This document shows, in pieces, positions 36,204 to 45,351 of a stretch of 64,000 nucleotides of DNA. The DNA is taken from contig NZ_CP012676.1 in NCBI RefSeq assembly GCF_001294575.1, forward strand, positions 1,488,001 to 1,552,000, read 5' to 3'. Every line of letters begins with the position of its first letter. Position 1 is the first letter of the stretch. A program made the position numbers and the translations under genes. The DNA comes from Pseudomonas versuta. GTDB lineage: Bacteria > Pseudomonadota > Gammaproteobacteria > Pseudomonadales > Pseudomonadaceae. The notes under the pieces were generated by a model, which did not search any database, had not been told where the DNA came from, and saw only the letters and a program-made list of their open reading frames with translations.

Positions 36204-39200
36204 CTACATCTGGCGGAATTCGATCATGAAGTTATTAAACCAAGTGTTGTTATTTGCGGAGCTGAGCCCTTGCAACCAACTACGATCCCACGTCGTGTAG
36301 GTATATGGATGAGGCATGCTCATCAGCTCTGGCGTGTTCCACGCCATATTCCAGGCACTCCCATTGTAGGATCCGGCCATGACCTCGGGTGACGTGATCA
36401 TCAACGAATTAGCATCAATCCCCGCTGCGTTTAAACTGGAAGGGAGGTAAGTCGGGTGATGATTTGAGGCAATCAGTCGGACCTCGTTCACATAATCCGG
36501 ATTATTGGCAAAAAACGGAATGGGCTGTGGGTCTATTGCGTTCCTCGGCACGGTTACTGAAGGGACATTATTGGCAGGTAATCGTAATGGCGTGGGATTG
36601 GATGCTGCATAGCTTCTGGCGGCATTAAACGTACGTGAATCAACGACGGCGTGGCGATTGATCGCGCCAATAACATTTCTCATGGGGCCATCAGGGTTCA
36701 TTGCTCGAGTCGCCTGCCAAAGTTCAACATGATCGGTAGCGCGTGATGCTTGTATTTGTAGGCTTAAAGGATTGCGTGTGCGCCCCGGTCGCCCTCCCGC
36801 ATGCTGCAACTTGTGCTGCCAGCCACCGACAAACTTGCCTACTTTTTTCACTCCCTTGGCCGCCGCCCCGGCGATTGACGGCGCCGCCGACGCCAGACCT
36901 GTGGCCATGCCCACAAAACCCAGAATCCGACCCGCGCTTTCATTGCCGGTGGCCAGCAAGGCTATCGAGGCCACGTCTGCGGCCAGTGACACGACGCTTA
37001 AGGTCGCGGTGGTCACTGCGGTGATGTAACTGGCGGTCAACGCCGCAGCGGGAGCCGCCAGGGCACCGAATGAGGCCACCGCGCCCATCACCCCGAACGC
37101 AATCCCTACCGCTGGCAGCAACCAGTCCAGCCATGAATGGCCCGACGGGTCGATGCGGTTCACCGGGTCGCCGGCGCAGTAGACGTAGCCATTAAGGCCG
37201 CCTTCACCGAAGGGGCTGAGGCTGTCGCGGCTGTGAAAACGCATCAGCGCCGGGTTGTAGATGCGGTAGTCGCCCAGGAAATACCAGCCGGTGACGTCCT
37301 CGCGCAGGCTCCCGGCATAGCCCAGTCGGCTGGTCCCGGCCACGCTTGAACCATAGGCGCCATAGACCGGGTGGTTGATCCCGTCCTGGGCTTCAGTGGT
37401 CACCGAGCCCTGGGCATCGGTGCCCAGCAGCATGACTTCACGCACTGCCGAAGCCAGCCGGCTTTCGGCCACTGGAACATTTCCGGCACGGACCCAGCGG
37501 GTTTGAGTGTCTTCACCCGTCTCGCAGCTGAGCTGGCCGCCGGTGTGGTAACGCCAGCGCGGCCCGCGAGCATCCTCGGTCTTGATGATGTTGCCACCGG
37601 GGCCGTAGTGCCAACGACGCTCGCCTGTAGGCAGGGTTACCCCGATCAGTCGGCCGAGGGCGTCGTAGTGCAGTGGATTACCGCGTTCGTCGCGTTTGAG
37701 ATTGCCGAGGGCGTCGTACTCCAGGGTCACCGGTGCCGGGTAATCGGCGCGGCTGTGGCGCACGCTGAGCAGTTGCGTGAGGTCGGCAGGGTTGTAGCCA
37801 AACAGGGTGACATTGTTTGCGCTGGCGTCGGCCAATACCGTTTCCAAACGGCGCACATTATCCAGCGCATCGTATTCGAAGTGCTGCTCGCGGTAGGTTT
37901 TGCCGTGGGCGTCTTCGGGAAGCGATGGGCCTGTAAGGCGATGGGAAATCATGCGGCCACGGATGTCGTAGTCGAAGGTTTCACGACGTACCAGAACACC
38001 GTCACGGGTCAATTCGCGCTGGATCAGCTTGCCGTCCTTGCGCCATTGCTGGGTCTGGATTTCAAGAGACTGTCGGGTGGGCGTACGGGTAGCAGTTTCA
38101 CGACGGGCCGGACGGCCAAGGCTGTCGTAGCCCAGGGTCACGGTCATGTCCCGCGAGCCGTCTTTTGATTGGGTGCGCTGCTGGTGAATCCGCGACGCCG
38201 CATCGTAGGTCACGCTGATGGTGACATCGGCACCTTGCTGCTGGCTCAAGCGACCCAAGGCATCGTACTGGCAGCGCTGCTCTGCGCCGTCGGCATCGGT
38301 CAGCCGTGTGACCTTGCCCGCTGGTGTGGTGGTTTGCTGTTGTGAACGAGGTTGATCACCGTGCCAGGCGTAATCGGCTTGGGTCAGCAAACCCGACGGC
38401 GACCAGTGATCTTTTTGCATGCCCAGGTTGCCTTGGGCTTCCAGCAACCGGCCACTCAGAGGATCGTACTTGTTGAACACGCTGATGCCGGGGGCTTCTA
38501 GTGACAGCATCGCACCGCCCAGTTCCGGCTGGCGTTCGGTCTGGACCTGCGTGCCGTCGGGAAGCGTCTGGGTATGGGCGTGGATTTGTCCTTCGGCGTA
38601 TTGCCATTCAGAAACACTCTGGCCGACCTTTTCCCACAGCAGTCGGCCAAGACCATCGTATTTACGCTCGCCCAGTACTACTTCGTTACTGCCCAAAGAG
38701 GGGTGAGTGATCGACACCGTGGCCGGTAATTCACCGTCATGGCCTTCGGCGTAGGTGCGCTTGATCACACTGCCGTCGGGCAGCGTGGTCGACACCAGCC
38801 GATCGCGGGCATCCCACTCCTGACGCGTCTCCCGGCCCATGGCATCGGACTGGCTGATGCAACGTCCAAGCCCGTCATAGCTCCAGCTCAGCTCATGCTG
38901 CAGCACGCCGTCGGCGCTGTACAACTGCTCGGTCAGCGGCTTGCCATCGAGGGTGTGGGTCGTCACGGTTTTGGCCCCGTCCACGCCATTGGCGTCGGTC
39001 TGCCAACGGGTGCCGGTCAGTGCCACAGGGTCGGCTTGAGTGTGTTGCGTCACCCCATCAGCCCCGGTTTCCGTCAGCACATTGCCCCAGTCGTCAAAGG
39101 TGCGTTCGGTGGTCAGGCTCAGGGCTGGAGTGTCTTCGTTACCGGGGTCGTAGCTGGTCTCACGAAATACCCGGCCCAACACGTCATATTCGCCGGTCCA

Positions 39201-41291
39201 GGCGGTATAGGTCTGACCGCTGTCGGACTGTTTCTCACGTCGTACTTCCCGACCCATACCATCCAGCCAGACCGTTTCCTTACGCCCGGAAGCGCCGATT
39301 CGGGTCTGGCAGCGTTCGTTCGCTGACAACGAATAGGCCCAATTGACCTCGGCCTCGAACGCCGAATCCGGGGCGGCGACCTCTTGTACTACACGGCCCA
39401 GGGCATCGTGGGCAAAGGCGATGCGCATTTGCTCATCGGTCTGCTCGGTGACCATCAAACCCGAGTACAGATCTTGCGAGGATTGGGAGCTGGACTCATG
39501 ACCGTCGTGCCCGGTGATGGTCACGTTTTCCTGCAACACCGTACGCTCAAGCGACCGTGCATTGCGGGCTTGGTTGAGCTGGTAGCTGTAGGAGCGGGTG
39601 GTGCTTTTACCCTGCACGGTCTGAGTTTCACTGAGCATGCGACCGTGGTGGGGCGATGCTGGATCGACGATAAAGGTCTGGCTGGAACGGCCCAGCTCGG
39701 TACGTTTTTCGCCCTCCACCAGCAACAGTTTCTCCTCGCTGCTCTGGATAAAGGTCGGCAGTGCAAACTCGGGCGCATCCTGACGTACTGGCAATGATTG
39801 ATAGCGATATTGAGTCTGCTTCACCGGACCCTCGGTGCCGGGTGGCGGACTCACTGTGCGACTTTTCAGACGGGTAATCCTGCCCAACGGATCGGCCGGG
39901 CAGTTGTCGGTCTCACCACTGACCGGGTAATACTCCGACGCTTCAATGCCACCCAATGCATTGCGGTGCCACACCGGGTTGCCCAAGTCGTCGTAACGGG
40001 TTTCTTCTTCAGTGCTCAGTTCACGCAGCACCCGCTGCCCATCCAGCCGCGCCTTGCGGGTAATCACCTTGTGCGGGAACTGGAAGTAAGGCAGTTGCCG
40101 GGCAATGGGCAGCCAGGGCTCGTCGTAATAGGTGGTCTCGGTTTCCTGCAAGGTCTGGCCCTGTAACGTGCGTTCGCGGGTCAGCAGATGGAAACGGTTA
40201 AAGGTGCGGGATACCGTTTGCAAAACAGTACCCCGGGCATCCATCAGAGTTTCGGTAGAGCCATAAAGGAAATCGCCACCCCCTGTCAGGTGATAGAGAT
40301 TGTCCTCACGGTTGCGCCACTGGCGCACCGCCGGCCAGCCGAAGTAATTGTTGGAGCCATAAAGGCCGTAGTCATAACGAACCAGCTGCACCGGCTGGCC
40401 GTCACCCGGATCCTTGCGGGTCTGACTGACCACCGGCATCCGTGGGAACGGCGCGCCCGGCGGCAACGCCAGGCCGTTGGCCTCGCTGTAGGTCACTTCC
40501 TCGGTACTGCCGGTGGGCTGGGTGCATTTGCTCAGCAACAACAAGCCCGAGCTCGCGGTGCTGTAGTCAAACTGCCAGCCGTTATTGGGCAATCCGTCCA
40601 CCGTCACCCGGCGCAACTGCCCGGAGATGCGCTGAAAAGTCATCACCATCTGTGAGGGAGTGTCGGGTTGCAGAGTCAGATGGGTAAGCTGGCCTTCGTA
40701 GGCAAGTGCCACCAGTGTACGGCCCTGGGCATCGCTGACTTGCTGCAAATAAGCCGCGTTGCCGATCGAGCGCCAGTCAAAACTCAGGGCACTGCCATCG
40801 GCTCCCACCAGGGTGCTGACCACCCACAGGCTCGGATGCCCGGCCAATGGAATCAGGCGCTCACAGGTGCCGTCGTTATGCCGCACCCACATCTCCTGGC
40901 GCTGAACCGTAACCGTCACCACCGGCAAGCGAACGTCCGGGAAGCGCATGCCCTGGCCAACAATCTCGCCGCGAAAACGCTCGCCGGAATTGAGCTGCAA
41001 CTGCTGACTGGCGCCGTCCCAGGACGTGGTGCCGAGCATCCAGCCCAGGCCAAAACCCTGATCCTCGGTCATCAAGGGGCTGTAACCCAGACGCAGCTGG
41101 CTGATCGGCCCGCGCAGATCGTTGGCGGCGCCGGTGGGCAGGCTCACCAAGGCCGAGAATGAACCGGTGCGTGGGTCGACCCCGGCACTGATGCTGCTCA
41201 TGAAGTTATAGGCCCCGGAATATACGTCGCCGCTGCTGAACAGGCTGGCGGCGGATTGGAGGTCGGGGATGTGCTCAGATGGGTCAATCAT
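36204..41291 (-). CDS. RHS repeat protein with a variable C-terminal (toxin-like) domain
   Basis: A 1695-aa protein. Residues 1-~350 form a conserved N-terminal region (SGAYNFMSSISAGVDPRTGSFSALVSLP). Residues ~350-1380 contain many YD/RHS repeats of the form YDxxGRxxxxxxxxG. The RHS core (LGDYRIYNPALMRFHSRDSLSP...YVYCAGDPVNRIDPSGH) ends near residue 1383, where the C-terminal piece is expected to be released inside the beta-shell. After a hydrophobic Ala-rich stretch (~1385-1480) comes a ~195-residue tail (HVELWQATRAMNPDG ... NNNTWFNNFMIEFRQM) that I cannot assign. This tail is AT-richer than the rest. Only 106 bp separate its stop from the convergent LacI gene, so no immunity gene follows. 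The ATG at 41291 has AGGAG 9 nt upstream. Confidence 0.93.
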   Translation of the reverse strand: MIDPSEHIPDLQSAASLFSSGDVYSGAYNFMSSISAGVDPRTGSFSALVSLPTGAANDLRGPISQLRLGYSPLMTEDQGFGLGWMLGTTSWDGASQQLQLNSGERFRGEIVGQGMRFPDVRLPVVTVTVQRQEMWVRHNDGTCERLIPLAGHPSLWVVSTLVGADGSALSFDWRSIGNAAYLQQVSDAQGRTLVALAYEGQLTHLTLQPDTPSQMVMTFQRISGQLRRVTVDGLPNNGWQFDYSTASSGLLLLSKCTQPTGSTEEVTYSEANGLALPPGAPFPRMPVVSQTRKDPGDGQPVQLVRYDYGLYGSNNYFGWPAVRQWRNREDNLYHLTGGGDFLYGSTETLMDARGTVLQTVSRTFNRFHLLTRERTLQGQTLQETETTYYDEPWLPIARQLPYFQFPHKVITRKARLDGQRVLRELSTEEETRYDDLGNPVWHRNALGGIEASEYYPVSGETDNCPADPLGRITRLKSRTVSPPPGTEGPVKQTQYRYQSLPVRQDAPEFALPTFIQSSEEKLLLVEGEKRTELGRSSQTFIVDPASPHHGRMLSETQTVQGKSTTRSYSYQLNQARNARSLERTVLQENVTITGHDGHESSSQSSQDLYSGLMVTEQTDEQMRIAFAHDALGRVVQEVAAPDSAFEAEVNWAYSLSANERCQTRIGASGRKETVWLDGMGREVRREKQSDSGQTYTAWTGEYDVLGRVFRETSYDPGNEDTPALSLTTERTFDDWGNVLTETGADGVTQHTQADPVALTGTRWQTDANGVDGAKTVTTHTLDGKPLTEQLYSADGVLQHELSWSYDGLGRCISQSDAMGRETRQEWDARDRLVSTTLPDGSVIKRTYAEGHDGELPATVSITHPSLGSNEVVLGERKYDGLGRLLWEKVGQSVSEWQYAEGQIHAHTQTLPDGTQVQTERQPELGGAMLSLEAPGISVFNKYDPLSGRLLEAQGNLGMQKDHWSPSGLLTQADYAWHGDQPRSQQQTTTPAGKVTRLTDADGAEQRCQYDALGRLSQQQGADVTISVTYDAASRIHQQRTQSKDGSRDMTVTLGYDSLGRPARRETATRTPTRQSLEIQTQQWRKDGKLIQRELTRDGVLVRRETFDYDIRGRMISHRLTGPSLPEDAHGKTYREQHFEYDALDNVRRLETVLADASANNVTLFGYNPADLTQLLSVRHSRADYPAPVTLEYDALGNLKRDERGNPLHYDALGRLIGVTLPTGERRWHYGPGGNIIKTEDARGPRWRYHTGGQLSCETGEDTQTRWVRAGNVPVAESRLASAVREVMLLGTDAQGSVTTEAQDGINHPVYGAYGSSVAGTSRLGYAGSLREDVTGWYFLGDYRIYNPALMRFHSRDSLSPFGEGGLNGYVYCAGDPVNRIDPSGHSWLDWLLPAVGIAFGVMGAVASFGALAAPAAALTASYITAVTTATLSVVSLAADVASIALLATGNESAGRILGFVGMATGLASAAPSIAGAAAKGVKKVGKFVGGWQHKLQHAGGRPGRTRNPLSLQIQASRATDHVELWQATRAMNPDGPMRNVIGAINRHAVVDSRTFNAARSYAASNPTPLRLPANNVPSVTVPRNAIDPQPIPFFANNPDYVNEVRLIASNHHPTYLPSSLNAAGIDANSLMITSPEVMAGSYNGSAWNMAWNTPELMSMPHPYTYTTWDRSWLQGLSSANNNTWFNNFMIEFRQM

Positions 41292-41464
41292 GTTTGCCAC
41301 TCCTTGGTTCTCTGAAAAGGAGTGGCAAAATAGAAGCGCTGACTTATGAGAAACAATGAGCAAGGGCTGTAGGTGTCTTCGTGACAAAAAGCTGCATGAA
41401 TACCGCTAAGGCACAGCTGCAAAGCTATATGGATGTCGCACTTTGGTTGCTCGCGATGGGCGCG

Positions 41465-42508
41465 TCACAGGTTCTCGCTGGTGACGATCTGCAACGGCAC
41501 ATGGATGCGGTGACGCAACGGATCAAACTGCGGCGCGGTTTGCAGTTCTACCAGCAAGTCCATCAGCGCCGCCGCAATCAGCTTCGGCTGGGAGTCTACC
41601 ACCAGGCTGATCAACCCCTGTTTCAGCGCCTGATGCGACAGTTCGGTGGATTCCGGCAGGATGCTGCACAGACCCGGGCGCCCGGGCAGTTGTGCCAGCG
41701 CGCGGATAATGCCGTCGCCACCGCCACCCACCACGCACAGGCCGCGTAAATCGGCATGCCGGGCCAGCAGATCGAGTGCTGCTTCTTCGGTCACGTCATC
41801 GTTGTCCATGTTAATCAGTGGATCGAGCAGTTTGAGCCCAGGTGCGTGTTCCGTAAGGTAGCTGCGCAAGCCATCGATCCGCGCCTGGTGCCCCTGGAAC
41901 CGGTGCCCGCCCAGCATCACGCCGATGCTGCCCTTGCGTGCGCTGCAGGTGTGCGCCAGCAACCAGCCCATAGTGCGCCCCACCTTGTGATTGTCGACGC
42001 CGACGTAGGCCTCGTGCCCTTGCTCATGAATGTCGGACAGCAGCGCAATGACCGGCACGCCGGCTTCGCGGATCTGGGCAAGGCAGGCATTGATCTGCGG
42101 GTGGGTGAAGCTGACCACCGCCAGGCCATCGTATTGCACGGCCATGTGCTCGATTTGCGCCACGATGGCGGCCGGGCTGCGGTCGACTATGTACTCGAAG
42201 TGGCAGCTCAGGTTGGCCTCGAGCTGGCGCCGGGCGGCCTCGGTAATGGCAGCTGCCAGGTTGCCGTAGAACGCTTGGGCGGTGCCCAGCAACAGAATGC
42301 CGAAGCGATAAGCGGGGCGCCGCTCGCGGATGCGCTGGCCAATCAGGCGGGCGGCGAAATAGCCGACCGCTTCGGCGGCCTGGAACACCTGTTCGGCAGT
42401 GTCCGGATTGACCGGCGCCCGGGCGTTGAGCACCCGGTCTACGGTGGCCACACTCAGCCCCGCATGGGCGGCGACAGTGGCGATAGTCGGGCGTTTATTG
42501 TTGTTCAT
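41465..42508 (-). CDS. LacI family transcriptional regulator
   Basis: A 347-aa LacI-type regulator: HTH PTIATVAAHAGLSVATVDRVLNARAPVNPDT, then a sugar-binding domain (FGILLLGTAQAFYGNLAAAI, VPVIALLSDIHEQGHEAYVGVDNHKVGRTMGWLL). It is divergent from the mocD-like gene, with a palindrome at 42528-42547 between them, and so probably represses the mocDEF-like operon in response to a sugar or cyclitol. The ATG at 42508 follows AGGG. Confidence 0.9.
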   Translation of the reverse strand: MNNNKRPTIATVAAHAGLSVATVDRVLNARAPVNPDTAEQVFQAAEAVGYFAARLIGQRIRERRPAYRFGILLLGTAQAFYGNLAAAITEAARRQLEANLSCHFEYIVDRSPAAIVAQIEHMAVQYDGLAVVSFTHPQINACLAQIREAGVPVIALLSDIHEQGHEAYVGVDNHKVGRTMGWLLAHTCSARKGSIGVMLGGHRFQGHQARIDGLRSYLTEHAPGLKLLDPLINMDNDDVTEEAALDLLARHADLRGLCVVGGGGDGIIRALAQLPGRPGLCSILPESTELSHQALKQGLISLVVDSQPKLIAAALMDLLVELQTAPQFDPLRHRIHVPLQIVTSENL

Positions 42509-42527
42509 GATCAGCCCTGAAGGAGGC

Positions 42528-42547
42528 CTTGATAGAAAACTATCAAG
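42528..42547. promoter_or_regulatory. Candidate LacI-type operator
   Basis: CTTGATAG-AAAA-CTATCAAG has perfect 8-bp arms and lies 20 bp upstream of the regulator start. A second, weaker inverted repeat (CTTGAA ... TTCAAG, 42570-42591) lies closer to the mocD-like gene. Two sites in a short divergent region fit looping repression by a LacI protein. Confidence 0.55.
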
Positions 42548-42661
42548 CTGCACTGGGGCTCGATGATAGCTTGAAAGGGAATCTATTCAAGGCATTGAGG
42601 GCCATGGCATGGCTGCTTATATTTTCCCCAGAACAATAAACAAGCCTGCGGAGAACCTTCC

Positions 42662-43741
42662 ATGTCTCAATCCAGTTCAACCGAACGCCGCGACTATCGA
42701 TTGACCGGCCCTGAAGCTGCGCGGGCCGCCGACAAAGGCCTGGTCTCGGCCAGTTGGTATCAATGCCCGATTTCCCGTAAACGCCTCAAGGAGCTGATGC
42801 AGCGCCGCGACGGCCCGGCCCTGCGCGACACTGCATTGTGGGTGCTGGCTTTGCTGGTGACCGGGTTTGGCGGCTACTGGTTCTGGGGCTCCTGGGCCTG
42901 CGTTCCATTCTTTATGGCCTATGGGGTGCTGTATGGCACTGCCTCCAATGCGCGCTGGCATGAAATGGGCCATGGCACGGCATTCAAAACCCGCTGGATG
43001 AACGACGCGGTGTATCAGGTAGCGAGCTTCATGTGCCTGTTCGAGCCCCATGTCAGGCGCTGGAGCCATACCCGTCATCACACTGACACCATCGTCGTGG
43101 GGCGCGATCCGGAAATCGTCGAGCCGCGTCCGCCAAGTCTGGTACGTATGGCCCTGAGCCTGTTCAACCTGCCCCATGGGTTCAATACTCTGCGCTCGGT
43201 ATTTCGCCATGCAGCCGGGCAGATGGATGATGAAGAGAAGACCTATATTCCTGAATCCGAATGGCCGGGGGTGGTGCGTACAGCGCGGATCTGGCTGGTG
43301 ATTTACGCACTGGTGATCGGCCTGGCGCTGTATCAGCACAGTTGGTTGCCATTGATGTTTATCGGCCTGCCGAGCCTGTATGGCGCGTGGCTGTCCTACC
43401 TGTTCGGGCTGTCGCAGCATGTGGGGCTGGCCGAGGACTCGCTGGATCACCGCAGCAACTGCCGCACTATTTACATGAACCCGCTGCTGCGCTTTATCTA
43501 CATGAACATGAACTATCACCTCGAGCATCACATGTACCCGATGGTGCCTTACCACGCACTGGCGCAGTTGCATGAGGAAATCCGCCACGACTGCCCGCCG
43601 CCGTATCCCGATCTGCTTGGCGCTTTCAAGGAAATCATTCCGGCCATCCTGCGCCAGCGCAAAGACCCGGGTTATTTCATTCGTCGCCCCACAGGGCCAC
43701 GCGCTGATGCTGCACCTCAAAGCCAGGCCGTGACCGGCTGA
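42662..43741 (+). CDS. Membrane di-iron oxygenase/desaturase-family protein, MocD-like
   Basis: A 359-aa membrane protein of the fatty-acid desaturase/alkane hydroxylase superfamily. The three histidine boxes for the di-iron site are present: HEMGH (100-104), HTRHH (136-140) and HLEHH (286-290), with an additional SQH at 251-253. Hydrophobic helices lie at about 57-95 and 205-250. It is followed by Rieske ferredoxin and ferredoxin reductase genes in the same order as rhizobial mocDEF, where MocD is the oxygenase that demethylates the rhizopine 3-O-methyl-scyllo-inosamine. Substrate here is inferred only by synteny; a lipid desaturase role is possible. Confidence 0.82.
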   Translation: MSQSSSTERRDYRLTGPEAARAADKGLVSASWYQCPISRKRLKELMQRRDGPALRDTALWVLALLVTGFGGYWFWGSWACVPFFMAYGVLYGTASNARWHEMGHGTAFKTRWMNDAVYQVASFMCLFEPHVRRWSHTRHHTDTIVVGRDPEIVEPRPPSLVRMALSLFNLPHGFNTLRSVFRHAAGQMDDEEKTYIPESEWPGVVRTARIWLVIYALVIGLALYQHSWLPLMFIGLPSLYGAWLSYLFGLSQHVGLAEDSLDHRSNCRTIYMNPLLRFIYMNMNYHLEHHMYPMVPYHALAQLHEEIRHDCPPPYPDLLGAFKEIIPAILRQRKDPGYFIRRPTGPRADAAPQSQAVTG

Positions 43742-43770
43742 TCGCAACCACAACGACAAGAGAGAAGATC

Positions 43771-44091
43771 ATGAGCGAGCAATGGATCGACGTCTGCGCC
43801 GTGGACGATATAGATGAAGAAGATGTGATGCGCTTTGACCATGGCCCGCACACCTATGCCGTGTACCGGTCGGCCGAGAGCGAGTTTTTCGCCACTGCCG
43901 GCCTGTGCACCCACGAGTCCATCCACCTGGCCGACGGGCTGGTGATGGACCACGTCATCGAGTGCCCCAAGCATAACGGGCGTTTTGATTACCGTTCGGG
44001 CAAGGCGCTGGGTGCTCCTGTCTGCGTCAACCTCAAGACCTATCCGGTGCGGGTCGAGGCCGGTCGTTTGTTTCTTGCCGTACCGGCTTGA
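43771..44091 (+). CDS. Rieske-type [2Fe-2S] ferredoxin, MocE-like
   Basis: A 106-aa small ferredoxin with a complete Rieske motif: C46-T-H48 and C65-P-K-H68, spaced as in NirD/BphA3-type ferredoxins. It would carry electrons from the FAD reductase encoded next to the di-iron oxygenase encoded before it. It lies 29 bp after the mocD-like gene. Confidence 0.9.
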   Translation: MSEQWIDVCAVDDIDEEDVMRFDHGPHTYAVYRSAESEFFATAGLCTHESIHLADGLVMDHVIECPKHNGRFDYRSGKALGAPVCVNLKTYPVRVEAGRLFLAVPA

Positions 44092-44108
44092 GAGCGGGGA
44101 GCCAGACC

Positions 44109-45350
44109 ATGAATACAGCCAACGCTCCACTGGTGATTATCGGTGCCGGGCATGCCGGCGGGCGTGCGGCCCTGACCTTGCGCAGCGAGGGATACGGCGG
44201 GCGGCTGATCCTGATCGGCGACGAAGCCCATGCACCTTATGAACGGCCACCACTGTCCAAGGGGTTGCTGCAAGGCACCACCGATCTGGCGGGGTGTAGC
44301 CTGTGCGACAGCACCCGGCTGGATGAGCTGGAAATCGAGCACTGGACCGCCAGGCCGGTGCAGTCTCTGGCGCCGCAACAGCACCGGCTACAACTGGCCG
44401 ATGGCAGCTGGTTGCCCTATGGGCGGTTGTTGCTGGCAACCGGCGGCCGGGCACGGCGCCTGCCCAATGTTCCGGAGCATATGAGCAATGTGTTGTATTT
44501 GCGCACCCACGATGAAGCCCTGGCCCTGCGCGGCGGCTTGCACCCCGGCGCCCGGGTGGTGATTGTCGGCGGCGGCTTTATTGGCCTGGAAGTGGCTGCC
44601 ACGGCTCGGGCCCTGGGCTGCAATGTGACCCTGCTTGAAGCGGGGCCGCGCCTGGCCGGGCGGGTGCTGCCCGAGCGCTTGTCCGGCGTATTGCTGGACC
44701 TGCATCGGGCCCGGGGTGTTGACGTGCGCCTGAACGTGGTCATTGAAGCGGTGCTGGGTAGCGAGCGTGCCGAGGCCGTGCAATTGGTCGACGGCCAGCG
44801 CTTGCCCTGTGATCTGCTGGTAGTGGGCATCGGCATGCAACCCAACGTCGAACTGGCCAGGGCTGCCGGGCTGGAGGTGGGGCAGGGCATCCGGGTCGAT
44901 GCCCGGTTGCAGACCAGTGCGCCGGACATTTTTGCGGCGGGTGATGTGTGTGAATTCCGTTTGCACGCGCAAGGTCCGTACCAGCGTCAGGAAACCTGGC
45001 GCAATGCCGAACATCAGGGCCATCACGCGGCTCTCAATCTGCTGGGCGCCGAACTGCCCTTCGACAGCATTCCGGGGTTCTGGTCCGATCACTATGACTG
45101 GGGTTTGCAAACCTGTGGCCAGATCAGCAGCGCCGAACCTTCTGCCCTGCGAGTGACAGCAGACGGCGGATTTCTGATGTTTTACCTCGATGCCGAGCAA
45201 CATTTGCAAGGTGCCTGCAGCTGGGGCCAGGGCACCAGCATGGCCCGGGACATCAAACTCTGCGAACGCCTGATCGCCAGCCGCACAGTGCTGCTGGTGC
45301 CTGGGCTGATGGACGCCAATATGTCGCTCAAACAACTGTTGAGGAACTGA
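44109..45350 (+). CDS. FAD-dependent ferredoxin reductase, MocF-like
   Basis: A 413-aa flavoprotein of the BphA4/putidaredoxin reductase type: FAD motif LVIIGAGHAGGRAALTLRSEGYGG (about residues 8-30), YERPPLSKGLL, NAD motif VVIVGGGFIGLEVAATARALG near residue 155, and APDIFAAGDVCEF at ~275. It transfers electrons from NAD(P)H to the Rieske ferredoxin. The ATG at 44109 has GGGGAG upstream. The next gene starts one base after its TGA. Confidence 0.9.
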   Translation: MNTANAPLVIIGAGHAGGRAALTLRSEGYGGRLILIGDEAHAPYERPPLSKGLLQGTTDLAGCSLCDSTRLDELEIEHWTARPVQSLAPQQHRLQLADGSWLPYGRLLLATGGRARRLPNVPEHMSNVLYLRTHDEALALRGGLHPGARVVIVGGGFIGLEVAATARALGCNVTLLEAGPRLAGRVLPERLSGVLLDLHRARGVDVRLNVVIEAVLGSERAEAVQLVDGQRLPCDLLVVGIGMQPNVELARAAGLEVGQGIRVDARLQTSAPDIFAAGDVCEFRLHAQGPYQRQETWRNAEHQGHHAALNLLGAELPFDSIPGFWSDHYDWGLQTCGQISSAEPSALRVTADGGFLMFYLDAEQHLQGACSWGQGTSMARDIKLCERLIASRTVLLVPGLMDANMSLKQLLRN

Positions 45351-45351
45351 T

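Noticed and set aside
36204..41291. The RHS protein as a TccC-type insecticidal toxin subunit
   Set aside because: No tcdA/tcdB-like partners are nearby and the N-terminal region differs from the typical ~950-residue TccC; it fits an orphan RHS protein better.
42677..43759. A 360-codon open frame on the minus strand
   Set aside because: It is antisense to the mocD-like gene, whose His boxes and synteny are clear; the antisense product has no recognisable domain.
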